Shown: in pieces, positions 1 to 7,503 of the stretch
How positions within the stretch are numbered: position 1 is the stretch's first letter
Layout of the letters: each line of letters starts with the position of its first letter
DNA from: Candidatus Omnitrophota bacterium
GTDB taxonomy: Bacteria > Omnitrophota > Gorgyraeia > 1-14-0-20-64-10
DNA: 17,623 nucleotides
Assembly: GCA_023248095.1 (NCBI GenBank)
Contig: JAHFFF010000015.1
Location: 1-17,623, forward strand
Direction of reading: 5' to 3'
Made by a program: the position numbers and the translations under genes
Notes under the pieces: model-generated
What the model saw: only the letters and a program-made list of their open reading frames with translations
What the model was told of the DNA's origin: nothing
The model's database searches: none

Positions 1-2
1 TG

Positions 3-3000
3 GAGTATCAGAAGCGTTTGGCCGAACGGATCCGGCGGGAGGCGAGACAGTGGTTGCGGATCGATCTCGATGCGCGCGGATATGTGAATAAGTTTAGAAC
101 CGGCGACGGCAGGGCGGCCGTCCTTCACACTCAACCGATCCGGCTGATCTCCTATCATCCGGAAGATGGCCTCACTTATGTGAACGTTGAGCGCGGGGAA
201 TTCGTGCAGATCAAAGCGAGCGGAGACTTGATCGTCCTCAGCCCCTCAGAAGGTATCCATCCGTCCTCTGTGCCACAGGAAGATGTGCAGGCATTGCTCG
301 ACCTGATCGTACAGAAGGGTGAGATCGAACGCGTGGGGCTTGTTGCCGAGAAGGATTCACGGATTCCCTGGGAGCCGGAGGGCAGCGCATTCATCCTTTT
401 CGCCAACGGAGAGTCGGTAGGCGTGCGTGTCGTCAATGGCCGCTGGACTCTCTTGAAAGCGCAGGGTGCCGGGCTGGAGGAGCGGACGTTCTCGAATCCC
501 ATTGAGCGGGCTGTCTGGCTGGATCTCGACACTCAGATGATCCTCATTGATCCCGCCCGGCAGAAGTTTCAATTTGATCTAGGGGAGGATGAAGATCATC
601 TGGTCCGGGGCCAGGAGTGGTGGGTCCATGCCCATTTTGACTCCGGTCTTCGGAACGGGGTTTTCCTGCGTCTGCAGCTTTCTCCGGAGGGGCAGCTCCT
701 TGGCGTCAATCACATTCTGGCTGAGCCATCAGCCGTTCCGTACGTGGGCAAGCCGGAAGTATACCAGAATTACATAGGTCTCGGCCGGATCTTGACTGAA
801 ACCCAGTATCGGTCTCTGTTGGAAACCGCGACGCAGTTCGCGTTGACACATAAGGATGGGCTTGAAACGGCCATTGGAGCGGCCCTTGCAAAGGAAAGGT
901 CCGGGGAGAGGGGGCGCTACGATTGGCTTGTTGAGGCTGAGACGCCGGGATGGGAAGGAGTGTATCGTCAGGTAGAATATGGGCTTGGAAAGGCTAAAGA
1001 CAGGCTGGAAATACCGCTCAGCGTGACCCCTGACGTGCACGTGGTTTTCCGGGTGCAGCATAGACCTACAGACTCCGCCGCTGGGCTGGAGGAGAGAAAT
1101 AATCCTGAGGTTCTTCTAAACGAGACAGGGATTTTTGAAGGTCTTTTGTCCGATGCCAACGACATTCTCTTGGAGCTATTTCGAAATAGGAAGGTTCAAG
1201 ATATCCAATTTCGACCACCTTATCCGATGACCATATCCGATGAGAAAGCCAATCCTTTGGATCGTTACATCGAGTTTAGGAAACAGTGGGCTCGGCTGGA
1301 ACCAAATGATCCTCAAAGGATGCAGATTGAGCGAGACGGACAAGTTTTGACGTTCACCTTCGCTCCTTATTATCCGCGCGCCGCCGGGCTGGAGGAGAAA
1401 CTGTTCGGAGAAGGGTTTCCAGCCGCGGTGACGTGGGCCGATTTCGATGGGACGGTAACGGTATCCGGCAGAGCCGATGCCTCGGAGATTTCCCGGCAGG
1501 CAATCCGGGATTACAAAGGGGCGAGCGGGGATTACAGAATTATCACCGCCCGGGATGAACGGACCACTCGCGCGAGGCTGGGTTTGCAGGATGTCCAGAT
1601 CTATGGACGCTATGGAAGCAAAAAGCTGATGCCGCTGATCCGGAAACGGATTCATGATAACAACGGCCGCCTGCTCACCACTCAGACCTTGCGGGAGGCA
1701 CTGGAAAGTGAAGCCGGTCCCAGCCGGACGTTGGAAGGACTGCGACTGGGTGAATCCATGCTGCCAGAGTTATCCGAGGATGTTTTGGGACGCAACCCGG
1801 ATATGGAGATTCTGCGATTCGGCGATTTCAGGCTGTACCAATTTCGGGATGTGCCGAATGAAGAGAGAATCTACGCGATGATTGAAGTTCCACACGGTGC
1901 AGACGGAAAGGATTTGCGCCCGCTCATCGGGCCTCGCCTCCCGCGGCATTTCCCGGGCGTCCTCTTCACCTACGCAGGGTCTTCGACGATCAACCTCAGT
2001 TATGTGGATAAGTGGGACCTGATCGAAGCGGAATCCATCCGGATGGGGGCCCCGATGGAATGGGCAGCCTATCTTGGCGACGCGGGAGGGCCGGGAGAAC
2101 CGGATGAGAAGCCGCTAAGAGAAATGGCCCGGCACAACGGCAAGGCGATCCTGGTGAATAGTCCTCAGATGCACGATCGTTTCCTTCAGGTCCAAACCGA
2201 GCGGCTCGCCGCCGCCAAAGCGCAGACCGTGGATTCGAAAACGAACATCGGCATTCAAGAACTTAAAGACATGCTGGAAACGCACCTGCCTTGGGGATTT
2301 GATTACTATGACGGTTCTCTTGAGCGATCCAGTTATATGGGTGGGCATTCATTGATTCCTTATCAAAAGCCGTGGGAAGACTCAGCGATGCTTGAGAGCT
2401 TCATTTTGAAAACTAAGCGAACCCGGTTTGACGTCACCCTCCAGCGCCGCGTTCCTGGCGTTCCCCTTCCTGCGTATCGAAGCTATGCGATCATTGTGGG
2501 TCAACCCGCCGCTGGGCTGGAGGAGGATTGGTCCACGGAATCGGTCCACGCGTTGCCTGATCTGGCGCGGCTTGTCGTAGAGAGATATCGCTTAAACGCC
2601 TTAACGGACTATAGCTTGGTGCGAGTTCATGTCACATATCTCAAGTTGGGGCAAAAGGACAGTCAGGCGGATCTGTCATCTTTTATAAATTTAATCGAAC
2701 TGACTGCGGCGGGGAAAGGAATGCCCCTTGCGGAGATTTCCCAATTGAGCGGCTTCGTTGCGTTCGGTTTTACCCTTGACGCAACGTGGGCCGGACTCTA
2801 TAGCGATCCGATAACCAAGGGATCGATGCTCGCCAAGATGGATCCGCTACTAAAGCAACTGGATCAAGCGCGGCGGGACGTCAGATGGGAACTCACCCTG
2901 GCCCAAGAACAGGTTTTTGAAAGCGTAGCCATGTTGCCTCAAGAACAGAAAAAGGCAGATTCGATGACGCAGACTGTTGTGGAGGCAATTCGGAACGCCA

Positions 3001-6000
3001 TCCGTTGGATTGGGGAGTTGAAGCAGGACATGGACAGCATGACGGTCCCTCCCAGACTTGAAGTCACAGTAGACCAGATGCAATTACTGGAAAAGCGTCT
3101 CGGACCCGAATCGAAGGAGATGAGAATTTTTAAGGCGTTTATCGAGCGGCGCGATAATTTGATTGAAGGGATGAAAGTAGGTCGTCTCCACCGTCTTACT
3201 GCAGAAAACAGGGAAATCTTCTTGGCGGACCTCCGCCAGTTAGAGCAGTGGGCCGAGACATTTGACATGCCGATAGAGGTTCAATGGTTGGGATCTTATG
3301 AGCTTGGCTCAGAGGTTTTTCACCCCTTAACGATTGGTATCTCCCAAGTGGTGGAACGGATTCAACAGGATGGAAGCGGCTGGATTAATATGAAGGTCGC
3401 AAGAAATGGAAGTCCCGAAGTTCTCTTCCTTCCAGCGGCTGCCGGGTTGGAGGAGGATTTCTCGGAATTTATGGGGAAGAAGCTGTATGCCGTTCACGCA
3501 ACAAATTTCTACCCTGGGGGTGGAATCGTCAAGACGCACTGGGATGCCACAAGAGGCGGCTATGCCCGCCACACCGTTCATTGGGCACTGAATCATGTGG
3601 TGGCTCCGGTTCCAATGGGTGGTGACTGGCACAACATGAAGCACTACATCGTCGTTCCACTGCAGGAACTTGTAGCGGCCAACCCCGGACAAGTCATGGG
3701 GGGAACCACAGTGGATTTCTACTTCCTGGAGAATTTGAAATTGCCAACTAGCGCCAGGATCTTCTCAAGCAAGGAGGAAGTGGATGAATACCTGACCGCC
3801 CAAAAAGCTCTTGTGGTGGGTGGCCATTGGGCTTGGGGTGGCAGTGAGGATGTGACGCGCGAGTGGCAGAAGTGGACCCAGGAGCGAGGGATTGATCCGG
3901 CGCCGCATGCATTCCACTGGACCGCGGCTTGGGAGGAGAGCAACGAAGGGGCTCACAAGTATTATTGGGCGGCCCTGGATCTGCTCCACCGGGCGCCGGC
4001 GGCGCTGCCTAAGCCGGAAGATAAGGTTCAGTTTCAGGAAGCCCTCGGGCGTCTTCTGGAACAGAGGGGAATGCCGGCGGAGGCCAATAGGCGGTATCTG
4101 CCGTTTTTGGCTGGGGCCTTGCAGCCACCTGACTTGAAGGCGTTTATTGAGGGAATCGCTCAGGATGCTCTCTCCAGGAATATCGTTGAGCATGGGACAA
4201 CCTTGAATCGCGCTGATCAAACAACTCTCTTCCGCCGTGTGGTGCAGGAAGAAGTGGAGTTTGTGGGACATCTGACTGCGGATGCAATCCTGCGTTCTTT
4301 GCCCAGGTCGGTGAGCCGGCGCGAGATCGAGGGGTTCCTTGACCGATTGAAGCTTGGGGCGAGTACCCCGGAGGGTGTTACCCCGGCAGACACGGCAATC
4401 CGTCTGGCGATGGCTCGCCATGGAGTCGCGGAGGAGGATTCGACTAGCAGGGTCAAGATCGCAGAGCTTATGATCGATCGGTTTGAGGCCGTACAGCAGG
4501 AAATGGCATTGCAGGCGCGGACCTTTCTGGAAAATTTGCCTCCCGAGGTGACAAAGGAAATACTCGGGGCCCTTTGGGCCCGATCTGCATCGGGACAACC
4601 CCTTGATAAGGAGGAAGCAACCACAGAGGGTCAAATCCTGCGGCTGCTTTCGAGTGAGGGCGTCATGCTGGCCAATCGCAGCTACTTGGGGGCTGTGTTG
4701 GAGGAGATGGGGAGACAGTTTGACAGCGTCCGGGCCGAGATGGAGAAAAAGGCACGAGTGATTCTCGACGCGGCGCTAGGCGCGGGGATTGCGGTAACCC
4801 CAGAGCTTCTGAATTCCTTTATGGGAGTGGAGATCTACCACCGGCCATCTTTTGCGTACGACAGTCCTGAAGCGACGATCCGAGCCTTGCTGCCTGTTGG
4901 AATCTCGTTGACAGAGCTTCAGAATGCGACGGAAATGATCCGGAGAGGTGAAGCGGACCCCAAGGATCTGGAACTGCCCAAAGGCGCGTACATTCCGGTT
5001 TATCCCAGGGAGAAGGGAGTTGCCCATCTGGAGAAGATGGTCGCCCAATGGGATGAGGTCCGCAAGGCTGTGGATGCAGAGAAGTGGCTGAGGGAGCAAC
5101 TTGAAACACAGGGTGTTGACCTCGGTGATTGGGGCCGGGCCGAGAGCATGGTCAGCCTCATCCGATCGCTCCCCGCCGCCGGGCTGGAGGAGGCGAGGGC
5201 AGTCATGCGTGCGGCTGTTGAAGATATTAAAGATGAGTGGAAAGAGGTCAGTGCGGACCCACCACAGGGGTCTTTGGTGATGGGATTTGATTCCACGCTC
5301 CGCAATGCACTGGTGTCGGGTGCAAGTGGAGATGTCTGGGTCCATTTTCATCACAGGGCCAACGTGCAGGATTATCGGCAGGTTCCCGGTTTTCTGGCCA
5401 GGCTTGTCATCCGGGAAGGAGGTGTTGTCGAAGCGGGTGAGGTTTCGATCGAACCGGGTGATCCCAAGCGACTCAATACAGGGGTCTACGTGCCGATGGA
5501 GGCGTTAGACGCCGGTGTTTTTCCGGTCGGCGTGCGGGAGCGGATCATGGTGGAAGTGCAGCAGTTTATCCGGCAAGTTGTTGACCCAAGAGCGCGGGAA
5601 CTGGTTCCTGCCTCCGAAGATCTCCAAAGAGGCCTTGCCAGCAGAGCCACCTCCATACTCGCCCGTGCGATCACGGATGAGGTACCACTCTACCTCACCT
5701 TTTCAGCCACCAGTTTCGATTCGCAAGGAGAAATTCGTTGGTTTTTCAGGAAGCCTGTCGCCAAACCGGCTCCAGAGGGTGAGGTAGGCGATCTCATCGG
5801 ACAACTCGTTTTCCGGCGGCAGGATCTCCCCGCCAGGCTGGAGGAGAACCGGCGCAGGGCCATTCAAGCAAGGGAGGAGGGGCCAACTCGGAAGAACATT
5901 CTATTCATCCTCGGGATGCTGGAGGAGAGATCTCCGCAGCTCCTTGTTTCAGCAGTTGCTACGGTAAGGAAATGGGTCGAGGATCCTGCTTTTAGGGCCT

Positions 6001-6830
6001 CTTTGGTTTCCTTGACCTTTCCCAAAGAGAGAGAAAGGATGGTAAACCTGATTACTGGACAGCTCATTCCGGGAATTACCAGTGCTAATTACCATAGCTC
6101 TCTCATCGTGTTGGAGAAGTTAGTCAGGACTGAGGGGAAAGCCTTCCATGGGCCGCTTTCCCTGTCCTTTCAGGCTCTTGAGCGAGGTTTAGCCGAGGGT
6201 CAAGTGTCCCGATATAGGCAGTCTGGCATTCAACGACTGCTTCGCATAATGAATGAGGGGGGAATTCATCCGAATTTGCCTTCTTCGCCGAGGATCACCG
6301 CGGCGCACCTTGCGCCCGTGTACAGAATTGTCAAGGAAGCGGGGCAGGCGATTCAACAGGCCCGTCTGGAGGGAGTGAGGCAGACGAGCCAAGGGCACAT
6401 CCTTTACAAGGAGGCGACGTTGGCGGCCTTGTTCTTCCTTCATTTGCCATCCGGGGAATTGTCGCCGAACGTGGCGGTGGTGGATCCGAATCGACGAGAG
6501 GCTTTGCGGGTGATCGCCGCAGAAGCCGGTTTTTCAGAAAGGTGGATCGCCACTTGGCAGAGGGATTACCTCGTGGAGTACGATGGAACCCAGGCGGGAG
6601 AACGTGCAGCCACAGAACGGGCCGAGGCGATGATCCGCCAGCGGTTTGAAGATGCAGGATTTGCGCGCGCTTTTCAGTCGGCAATTGAGCCGATTAAGGA
6701 CCTGCCCAGTATGCTAAATGAATTTGGGCCCAGGCTAAGGGCCATCCTAGAATCCTTCGGCCTCTCCTTCCAGAGCGGTACACTCAACGACGGCGTCATC
6801 GAAGCCCTCTACAAGGCCGCGCAGGCGTAA
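3..6830 (+). CDS. Giant modular protein with AAGLEE linker repeats, 5'-truncated by the window edge
   Basis: I do not recognise this protein as a whole. The frame is open to the left edge, so the TTG at 18 is only the first possible start visible and the true start and any signal peptide lie outside; at least 2275 residues are present, ending at TAA 6828-6830. Numbering from the TTG at 18, an AAGLEE-type motif occurs at about residues 151, 354, 455, 831, 1141, 1720 and (degenerate) 1939, cutting the chain into segments of different character. Residues 1-150 and 156-353 look mostly beta-rich. Residues 470-720 carry HAD phosphatase motifs: DFDGT with D475 and D477, T510, K665, and D688 with D696. 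Residues 836-1140 are largely helical. Residues 1146-1330 are rich in His, Trp and Asn. Residues 1944 to the end are mainly helical. Several segments end in a hydrophobic strand just before the motif. No membrane segment was seen. A modular enzyme or polyprotein is an inference. Confidence 0.85.
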   Translation, partial: EYQKRLAERIRREARQWLRIDLDARGYVNKFRTGDGRAAVLHTQPIRLISYHPEDGLTYVNVERGEFVQIKASGDLIVLSPSEGIHPSSVPQEDVQALLDLIVQKGEIERVGLVAEKDSRIPWEPEGSAFILFANGESVGVRVVNGRWTLLKAQGAGLEERTFSNPIERAVWLDLDTQMILIDPARQKFQFDLGEDEDHLVRGQEWWVHAHFDSGLRNGVFLRLQLSPEGQLLGVNHILAEPSAVPYVGKPEVYQNYIGLGRILTETQYRSLLETATQFALTHKDGLETAIGAALAKERSGERGRYDWLVEAETPGWEGVYRQVEYGLGKAKDRLEIPLSVTPDVHVVFRVQHRPTDSAAGLEERNNPEVLLNETGIFEGLLSDANDILLELFRNRKVQDIQFRPPYPMTISDEKANPLDRYIEFRKQWARLEPNDPQRMQIERDGQVLTFTFAPYYPRAAGLEEKLFGEGFPAAVTWADFDGTVTVSGRADASEISRQAIRDYKGASGDYRIITARDERTTRARLGLQDVQIYGRYGSKKLMPLIRKRIHDNNGRLLTTQTLREALESEAGPSRTLEGLRLGESMLPELSEDVLGRNPDMEILRFGDFRLYQFRDVPNEERIYAMIEVPHGADGKDLRPLIGPRLPRHFPGVLFTYAGSSTINLSYVDKWDLIEAESIRMGAPMEWAAYLGDAGGPGEPDEKPLREMARHNGKAILVNSPQMHDRFLQVQTERLAAAKAQTVDSKTNIGIQELKDMLETHLPWGFDYYDGSLERSSYMGGHSLIPYQKPWEDSAMLESFILKTKRTRFDVTLQRRVPGVPLPAYRSYAIIVGQPAAGLEEDWSTESVHALPDLARLVVERYRLNALTDYSLVRVHVTYLKLGQKDSQADLSSFINLIELTAAGKGMPLAEISQLSGFVAFGFTLDATWAGLYSDPITKGSMLAKMDPLLKQLDQARRDVRWELTLAQEQVFESVAMLPQEQKKADSMTQTVVEAIRNAIRWIGELKQDMDSMTVPPRLEVTVDQMQLLEKRLGPESKEMRIFKAFIERRDNLIEGMKVGRLHRLTAENREIFLADLRQLEQWAETFDMPIEVQWLGSYELGSEVFHPLTIGISQVVERIQQDGSGWINMKVARNGSPEVLFLPAAAGLEEDFSEFMGKKLYAVHATNFYPGGGIVKTHWDATRGGYARHTVHWALNHVVAPVPMGGDWHNMKHYIVVPLQELVAANPGQVMGGTTVDFYFLENLKLPTSARIFSSKEEVDEYLTAQKALVVGGHWAWGGSEDVTREWQKWTQERGIDPAPHAFHWTAAWEESNEGAHKYYWAALDLLHRAPAALPKPEDKVQFQEALGRLLEQRGMPAEANRRYLPFLAGALQPPDLKAFIEGIAQDALSRNIVEHGTTLNRADQTTLFRRVVQEEVEFVGHLTADAILRSLPRSVSRREIEGFLDRLKLGASTPEGVTPADTAIRLAMARHGVAEEDSTSRVKIAELMIDRFEAVQQEMALQARTFLENLPPEVTKEILGALWARSASGQPLDKEEATTEGQILRLLSSEGVMLANRSYLGAVLEEMGRQFDSVRAEMEKKARVILDAALGAGIAVTPELLNSFMGVEIYHRPSFAYDSPEATIRALLPVGISLTELQNATEMIRRGEADPKDLELPKGAYIPVYPREKGVAHLEKMVAQWDEVRKAVDAEKWLREQLETQGVDLGDWGRAESMVSLIRSLPAAGLEEARAVMRAAVEDIKDEWKEVSADPPQGSLVMGFDSTLRNALVSGASGDVWVHFHHRANVQDYRQVPGFLARLVIREGGVVEAGEVSIEPGDPKRLNTGVYVPMEALDAGVFPVGVRERIMVEVQQFIRQVVDPRARELVPASEDLQRGLASRATSILARAITDEVPLYLTFSATSFDSQGEIRWFFRKPVAKPAPEGEVGDLIGQLVFRRQDLPARLEENRRRAIQAREEGPTRKNILFILGMLEERSPQLLVSAVATVRKWVEDPAFRASLVSLTFPKERERMVNLITGQLIPGITSANYHSSLIVLEKLVRTEGKAFHGPLSLSFQALERGLAEGQVSRYRQSGIQRLLRIMNEGGIHPNLPSSPRITAAHLAPVYRIVKEAGQAIQQARLEGVRQTSQGHILYKEATLAALFFLHLPSGELSPNVAVVDPNRREALRVIAAEAGFSERWIATWQRDYLVEYDGTQAGERAATERAEAMIRQRFEDAGFARAFQSAIEPIKDLPSMLNEFGPRLRAILESFGLSFQSGTLNDGVIEALYKAAQA
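465..482 (+). repeat. AAGLEE linker repeat 1 (G-A-G-L-E-E)
   Basis: In-frame copy of the dispersed motif; GCC GGG CTG GAG GAG is intact and only the first Ala is replaced by Gly. It separates the N-terminal visible segment from a beta-rich segment of about 200 residues. Confidence 0.75.
1074..1094 (+). repeat. AAGLEE linker repeat 2 (S-A-A-G-L-E-E)
   Basis: Complete copy with codons GCC GCT GGG CTG GAG GAG, preceded by TCC (Ser). It follows a hydrophobic strand-like stretch and opens a short segment of about 95 residues with visibly lower GC. Confidence 0.85.
1377..1397 (+). repeat. AAGLEE linker repeat 3 (R-A-A-G-L-E-E)
   Basis: Complete copy with codons GCC GCC GGG CTG GAG GAG. It lies 14 codons before the HAD-type DFDGT motif, so it marks the N-terminal edge of that domain. 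Confidence 0.85.
2505..2525 (+). repeat. AAGLEE linker repeat 4 (P-A-A-G-L-E-E)
   Basis: Complete copy with codons CCC GCC GCT GGG CTG GAG GAG. It follows a short hydrophobic strand and ends the HAD-containing segment of about 370 residues. Confidence 0.85.
3435..3455 (+). repeat. AAGLEE linker repeat 5 (A-A-A-G-L-E-E)
   Basis: Complete copy with codons GCG GCT GCC GGG TTG GAG GAG, the one copy using TTG for Leu. It joins a mainly helical segment to the His/Trp-rich segment. Confidence 0.85.
5172..5192 (+). repeat. AAGLEE linker repeat 6 (P-A-A-G-L-E-E)
   Basis: Complete copy with codons CCC GCC GCC GGG CTG GAG GAG. It ends the longest inter-motif segment, about 575 residues. Confidence 0.85.
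5829..5846 (+). repeat. Degenerate AAGLEE repeat 7 (P-A-R-L-E-E)
   Basis: Codons CCC GCC AGG CTG GAG GAG; relative to repeat 6 one Ala codon is missing and GGG has become AGG. It sits after a beta-rich segment and before the helical C-terminal part, the same kind of boundary as the complete copies. Confidence 0.6.
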
Positions 6831-6859
6831 CCCCTCCCCAACAACAGTTCTCCTTTGGC

Positions 6860-6889
6860 TTGACAATCTCGGTAATAATGTGCCATTAT
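6860..6889 (+). promoter_or_regulatory. Sigma-70-type promoter of the toxin-antitoxin pair
   Basis: A perfect TTGACA at 6860-6865 is followed after 18 bases by CATTAT at 6884-6889 (4 of 6 matches to TATAAT). A TG dinucleotide at 6881-6882 is placed as in an extended -10. The antitoxin GTG lies about 30 bases downstream. The -35 box is strong; the choice of -10 is less certain because the region is AT-rich. Confidence 0.65.
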
Positions 6890-6904
6890 TCTAATGTGGC
6901 ATTA
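6876..6904 (+). promoter_or_regulatory. Twin palindromic operators of the toxin-antitoxin pair
   Basis: Two near-identical 13-base elements, TAATGTGCCATTA (6876-6888) and TAATGTGGCATTA (6892-6904), are each palindromes of the form TAATG-N3-CATTA. They differ at one base and are separated by three bases, so their centres are 16 bases apart. The first overlaps the proposed -10 box and the second covers the likely transcription start. This arrangement fits repression by the AbrB-type antitoxin, alone or with the toxin, as in other autoregulated toxin-antitoxin loci; which protein binds is inferred. Confidence 0.7.
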
Positions 6905-6906
6905 AG

Positions 6907-6914
6907 AAGGAGGG
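6907..6914 (+). promoter_or_regulatory. Ribosome binding site of the antitoxin
   Basis: AAGGAGGG lies seven bases before the GTG at 6922. It is a near-perfect Shine-Dalgarno and supports GTG as the start. Confidence 0.8.
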
Positions 6915-6921
6915 AATCCCG

Positions 6922-7182
6922 GTGATTGAAGAGGTAAAGCTGACATCGCAACACCAGATCACAATCCCCAAGGGGATTTGCGACCGGCTGCGCCTTCGAG
7001 GCGGAGATCGGCTGGAGGTTGAGGTGACCTCCGACCGGAAATTGCTCCTCAAGCCCAAAAGGCTGATCGACGCGGACGATCCTGCCTACCGGCTGGGCAA
7101 GGAGATCCTCGAGGCGGAGGAACAAATCAAACGAGGAGAAACTGTCTCCTGGTCGGAGATCAAGCGCCACCACCGGCTATAA
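6922..7182 (+). CDS. AbrB/MazE/SpoVT-fold antitoxin
   Basis: This 86-residue protein is the likely antitoxin and transcriptional autoregulator of the pair. Residues 3-45 show the swapped-hairpin AbrB pattern: a strand with the Q-I-T-I-P-K signature, then L-R-G-G-D-R-L-E-V and a closing strand ending in L-L-L-K-P. Residues 52-86 form an acidic helical tail with the G-E-x-V-S-W-S-E-I-K pattern often seen at the C-terminus of RelB-like antitoxins, which would be the toxin-binding part. The GTG start is fixed by a strong Shine-Dalgarno seven bases upstream. The toxin gene begins four bases after the stop. Twin palindromes over the promoter imply autoregulation. The family call is firm; the toxin-neutralising role is inferred from neighbour and tail. 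Confidence 0.88.
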   Translation: MIEEVKLTSQHQITIPKGICDRLRLRGGDRLEVEVTSDRKLLLKPKRLIDADDPAYRLGKEILEAEEQIKRGETVSWSEIKRHHRL

Positions 7183-7186
7183 AACG

Positions 7187-7450
7187 GTGCGCTACGCCGT
7201 CCAGTTTTCCAAGCTCGCCAAAGAAAAATTCGACCACTTCATCCGAGCGGACCGGAGGGTCGGGGAACAGATTGCAAAAGCCATTGATCGTTTAGCCCAA
7301 CATCCGGAGCTTGGGGAGTTCCTCAAAGGGGAGTGGAAGGGTTACCGGAAGTACCGCACCGGCGATTATCGGATTGTCTACCGAATTGAACACGCCCGAT
7401 TGATTGTCTATATCATCACAATTGATGACCGAAAAGAGGTCTATCGCTAG
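7187..7450 (+). CDS. RelE/ParE-superfamily toxin
   Basis: This 87-residue basic protein has the layout of RelE/ParE toxins. A first strand is followed by two helices (about residues 9-48, including H-P-E-L-G-E), then the beta-sheet core with K-Y-R-T-G-D-Y-R-I-V-Y-R, and it closes on D-D-R-K-E-V-Y-R. RelE relatives cleave ribosome-bound mRNA, while ParE relatives inhibit gyrase; the sequence alone does not decide. The G-D-Y-R-I-V-Y core and the C-terminal R-K-E-V-Y resemble the mRNA-interferase branch more. The position usually held by His before R-x-E-V-Y is Asp here. The start is GTG four bases after the antitoxin stop with no strong Shine-Dalgarno, consistent with translation coupled to, and lower than, the antitoxin. 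Confidence 0.88.
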   Translation: MRYAVQFSKLAKEKFDHFIRADRRVGEQIAKAIDRLAQHPELGEFLKGEWKGYRKYRTGDYRIVYRIEHARLIVYIITIDDRKEVYR

Positions 7451-7464
7451 TTCTGCCCGCTGTT

Positions 7465-7492
7465 TTGACACTCATTTCTCGCCTGTGATACA
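7465..7492 (+). promoter_or_regulatory. Promoter of the trpB-led operon
   Basis: A perfect TTGACA at 7465-7470 is followed after 16 bases by GATACA at 7487-7492, with TG at 7484-7485 in the extended -10 position. The -10 is weak on its own (3 of 6). Transcription would begin near 7499, only about five bases before the trpB ATG. Confidence 0.6.
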
Positions 7493-7503
7493 CTAATTTT
7501 CTC

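Noticed and set aside
3765..4634. 289-codon open frame on the minus strand inside the giant gene
   Set aside because: It is a shadow of the + strand frame in GC-rich DNA; its translation is rich in Arg, Pro, Ser and His with no recognisable motif, while the + strand frame is continuous across it.
4687..4710. Possible extra linker copy (A-V-L-E-E)
   Set aside because: Only L-E-E is shared and Leu is TTG; three common residues are expected by chance in a Glu-rich helical region.
5914..5927. Possible extra linker copy (G-M-L-E-E), about 80 bases after repeat 7
   Set aside because: Lacks the A-A-G portion; CTG GAG GAG alone is too short to call, though its closeness to repeat 7 is noted.
6831..6859. 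Terminator after the giant gene
   Set aside because: The C-rich stretch after the stop forms no stem I can find and has no U tract; read-through into the toxin-antitoxin region cannot be excluded.
7451..7503. T-box, trp leader peptide or attenuator before trpB
   Set aside because: The gap is 53 bases, has no Trp codon run in a short frame and no stem-loop pair; it is filled by the promoter.
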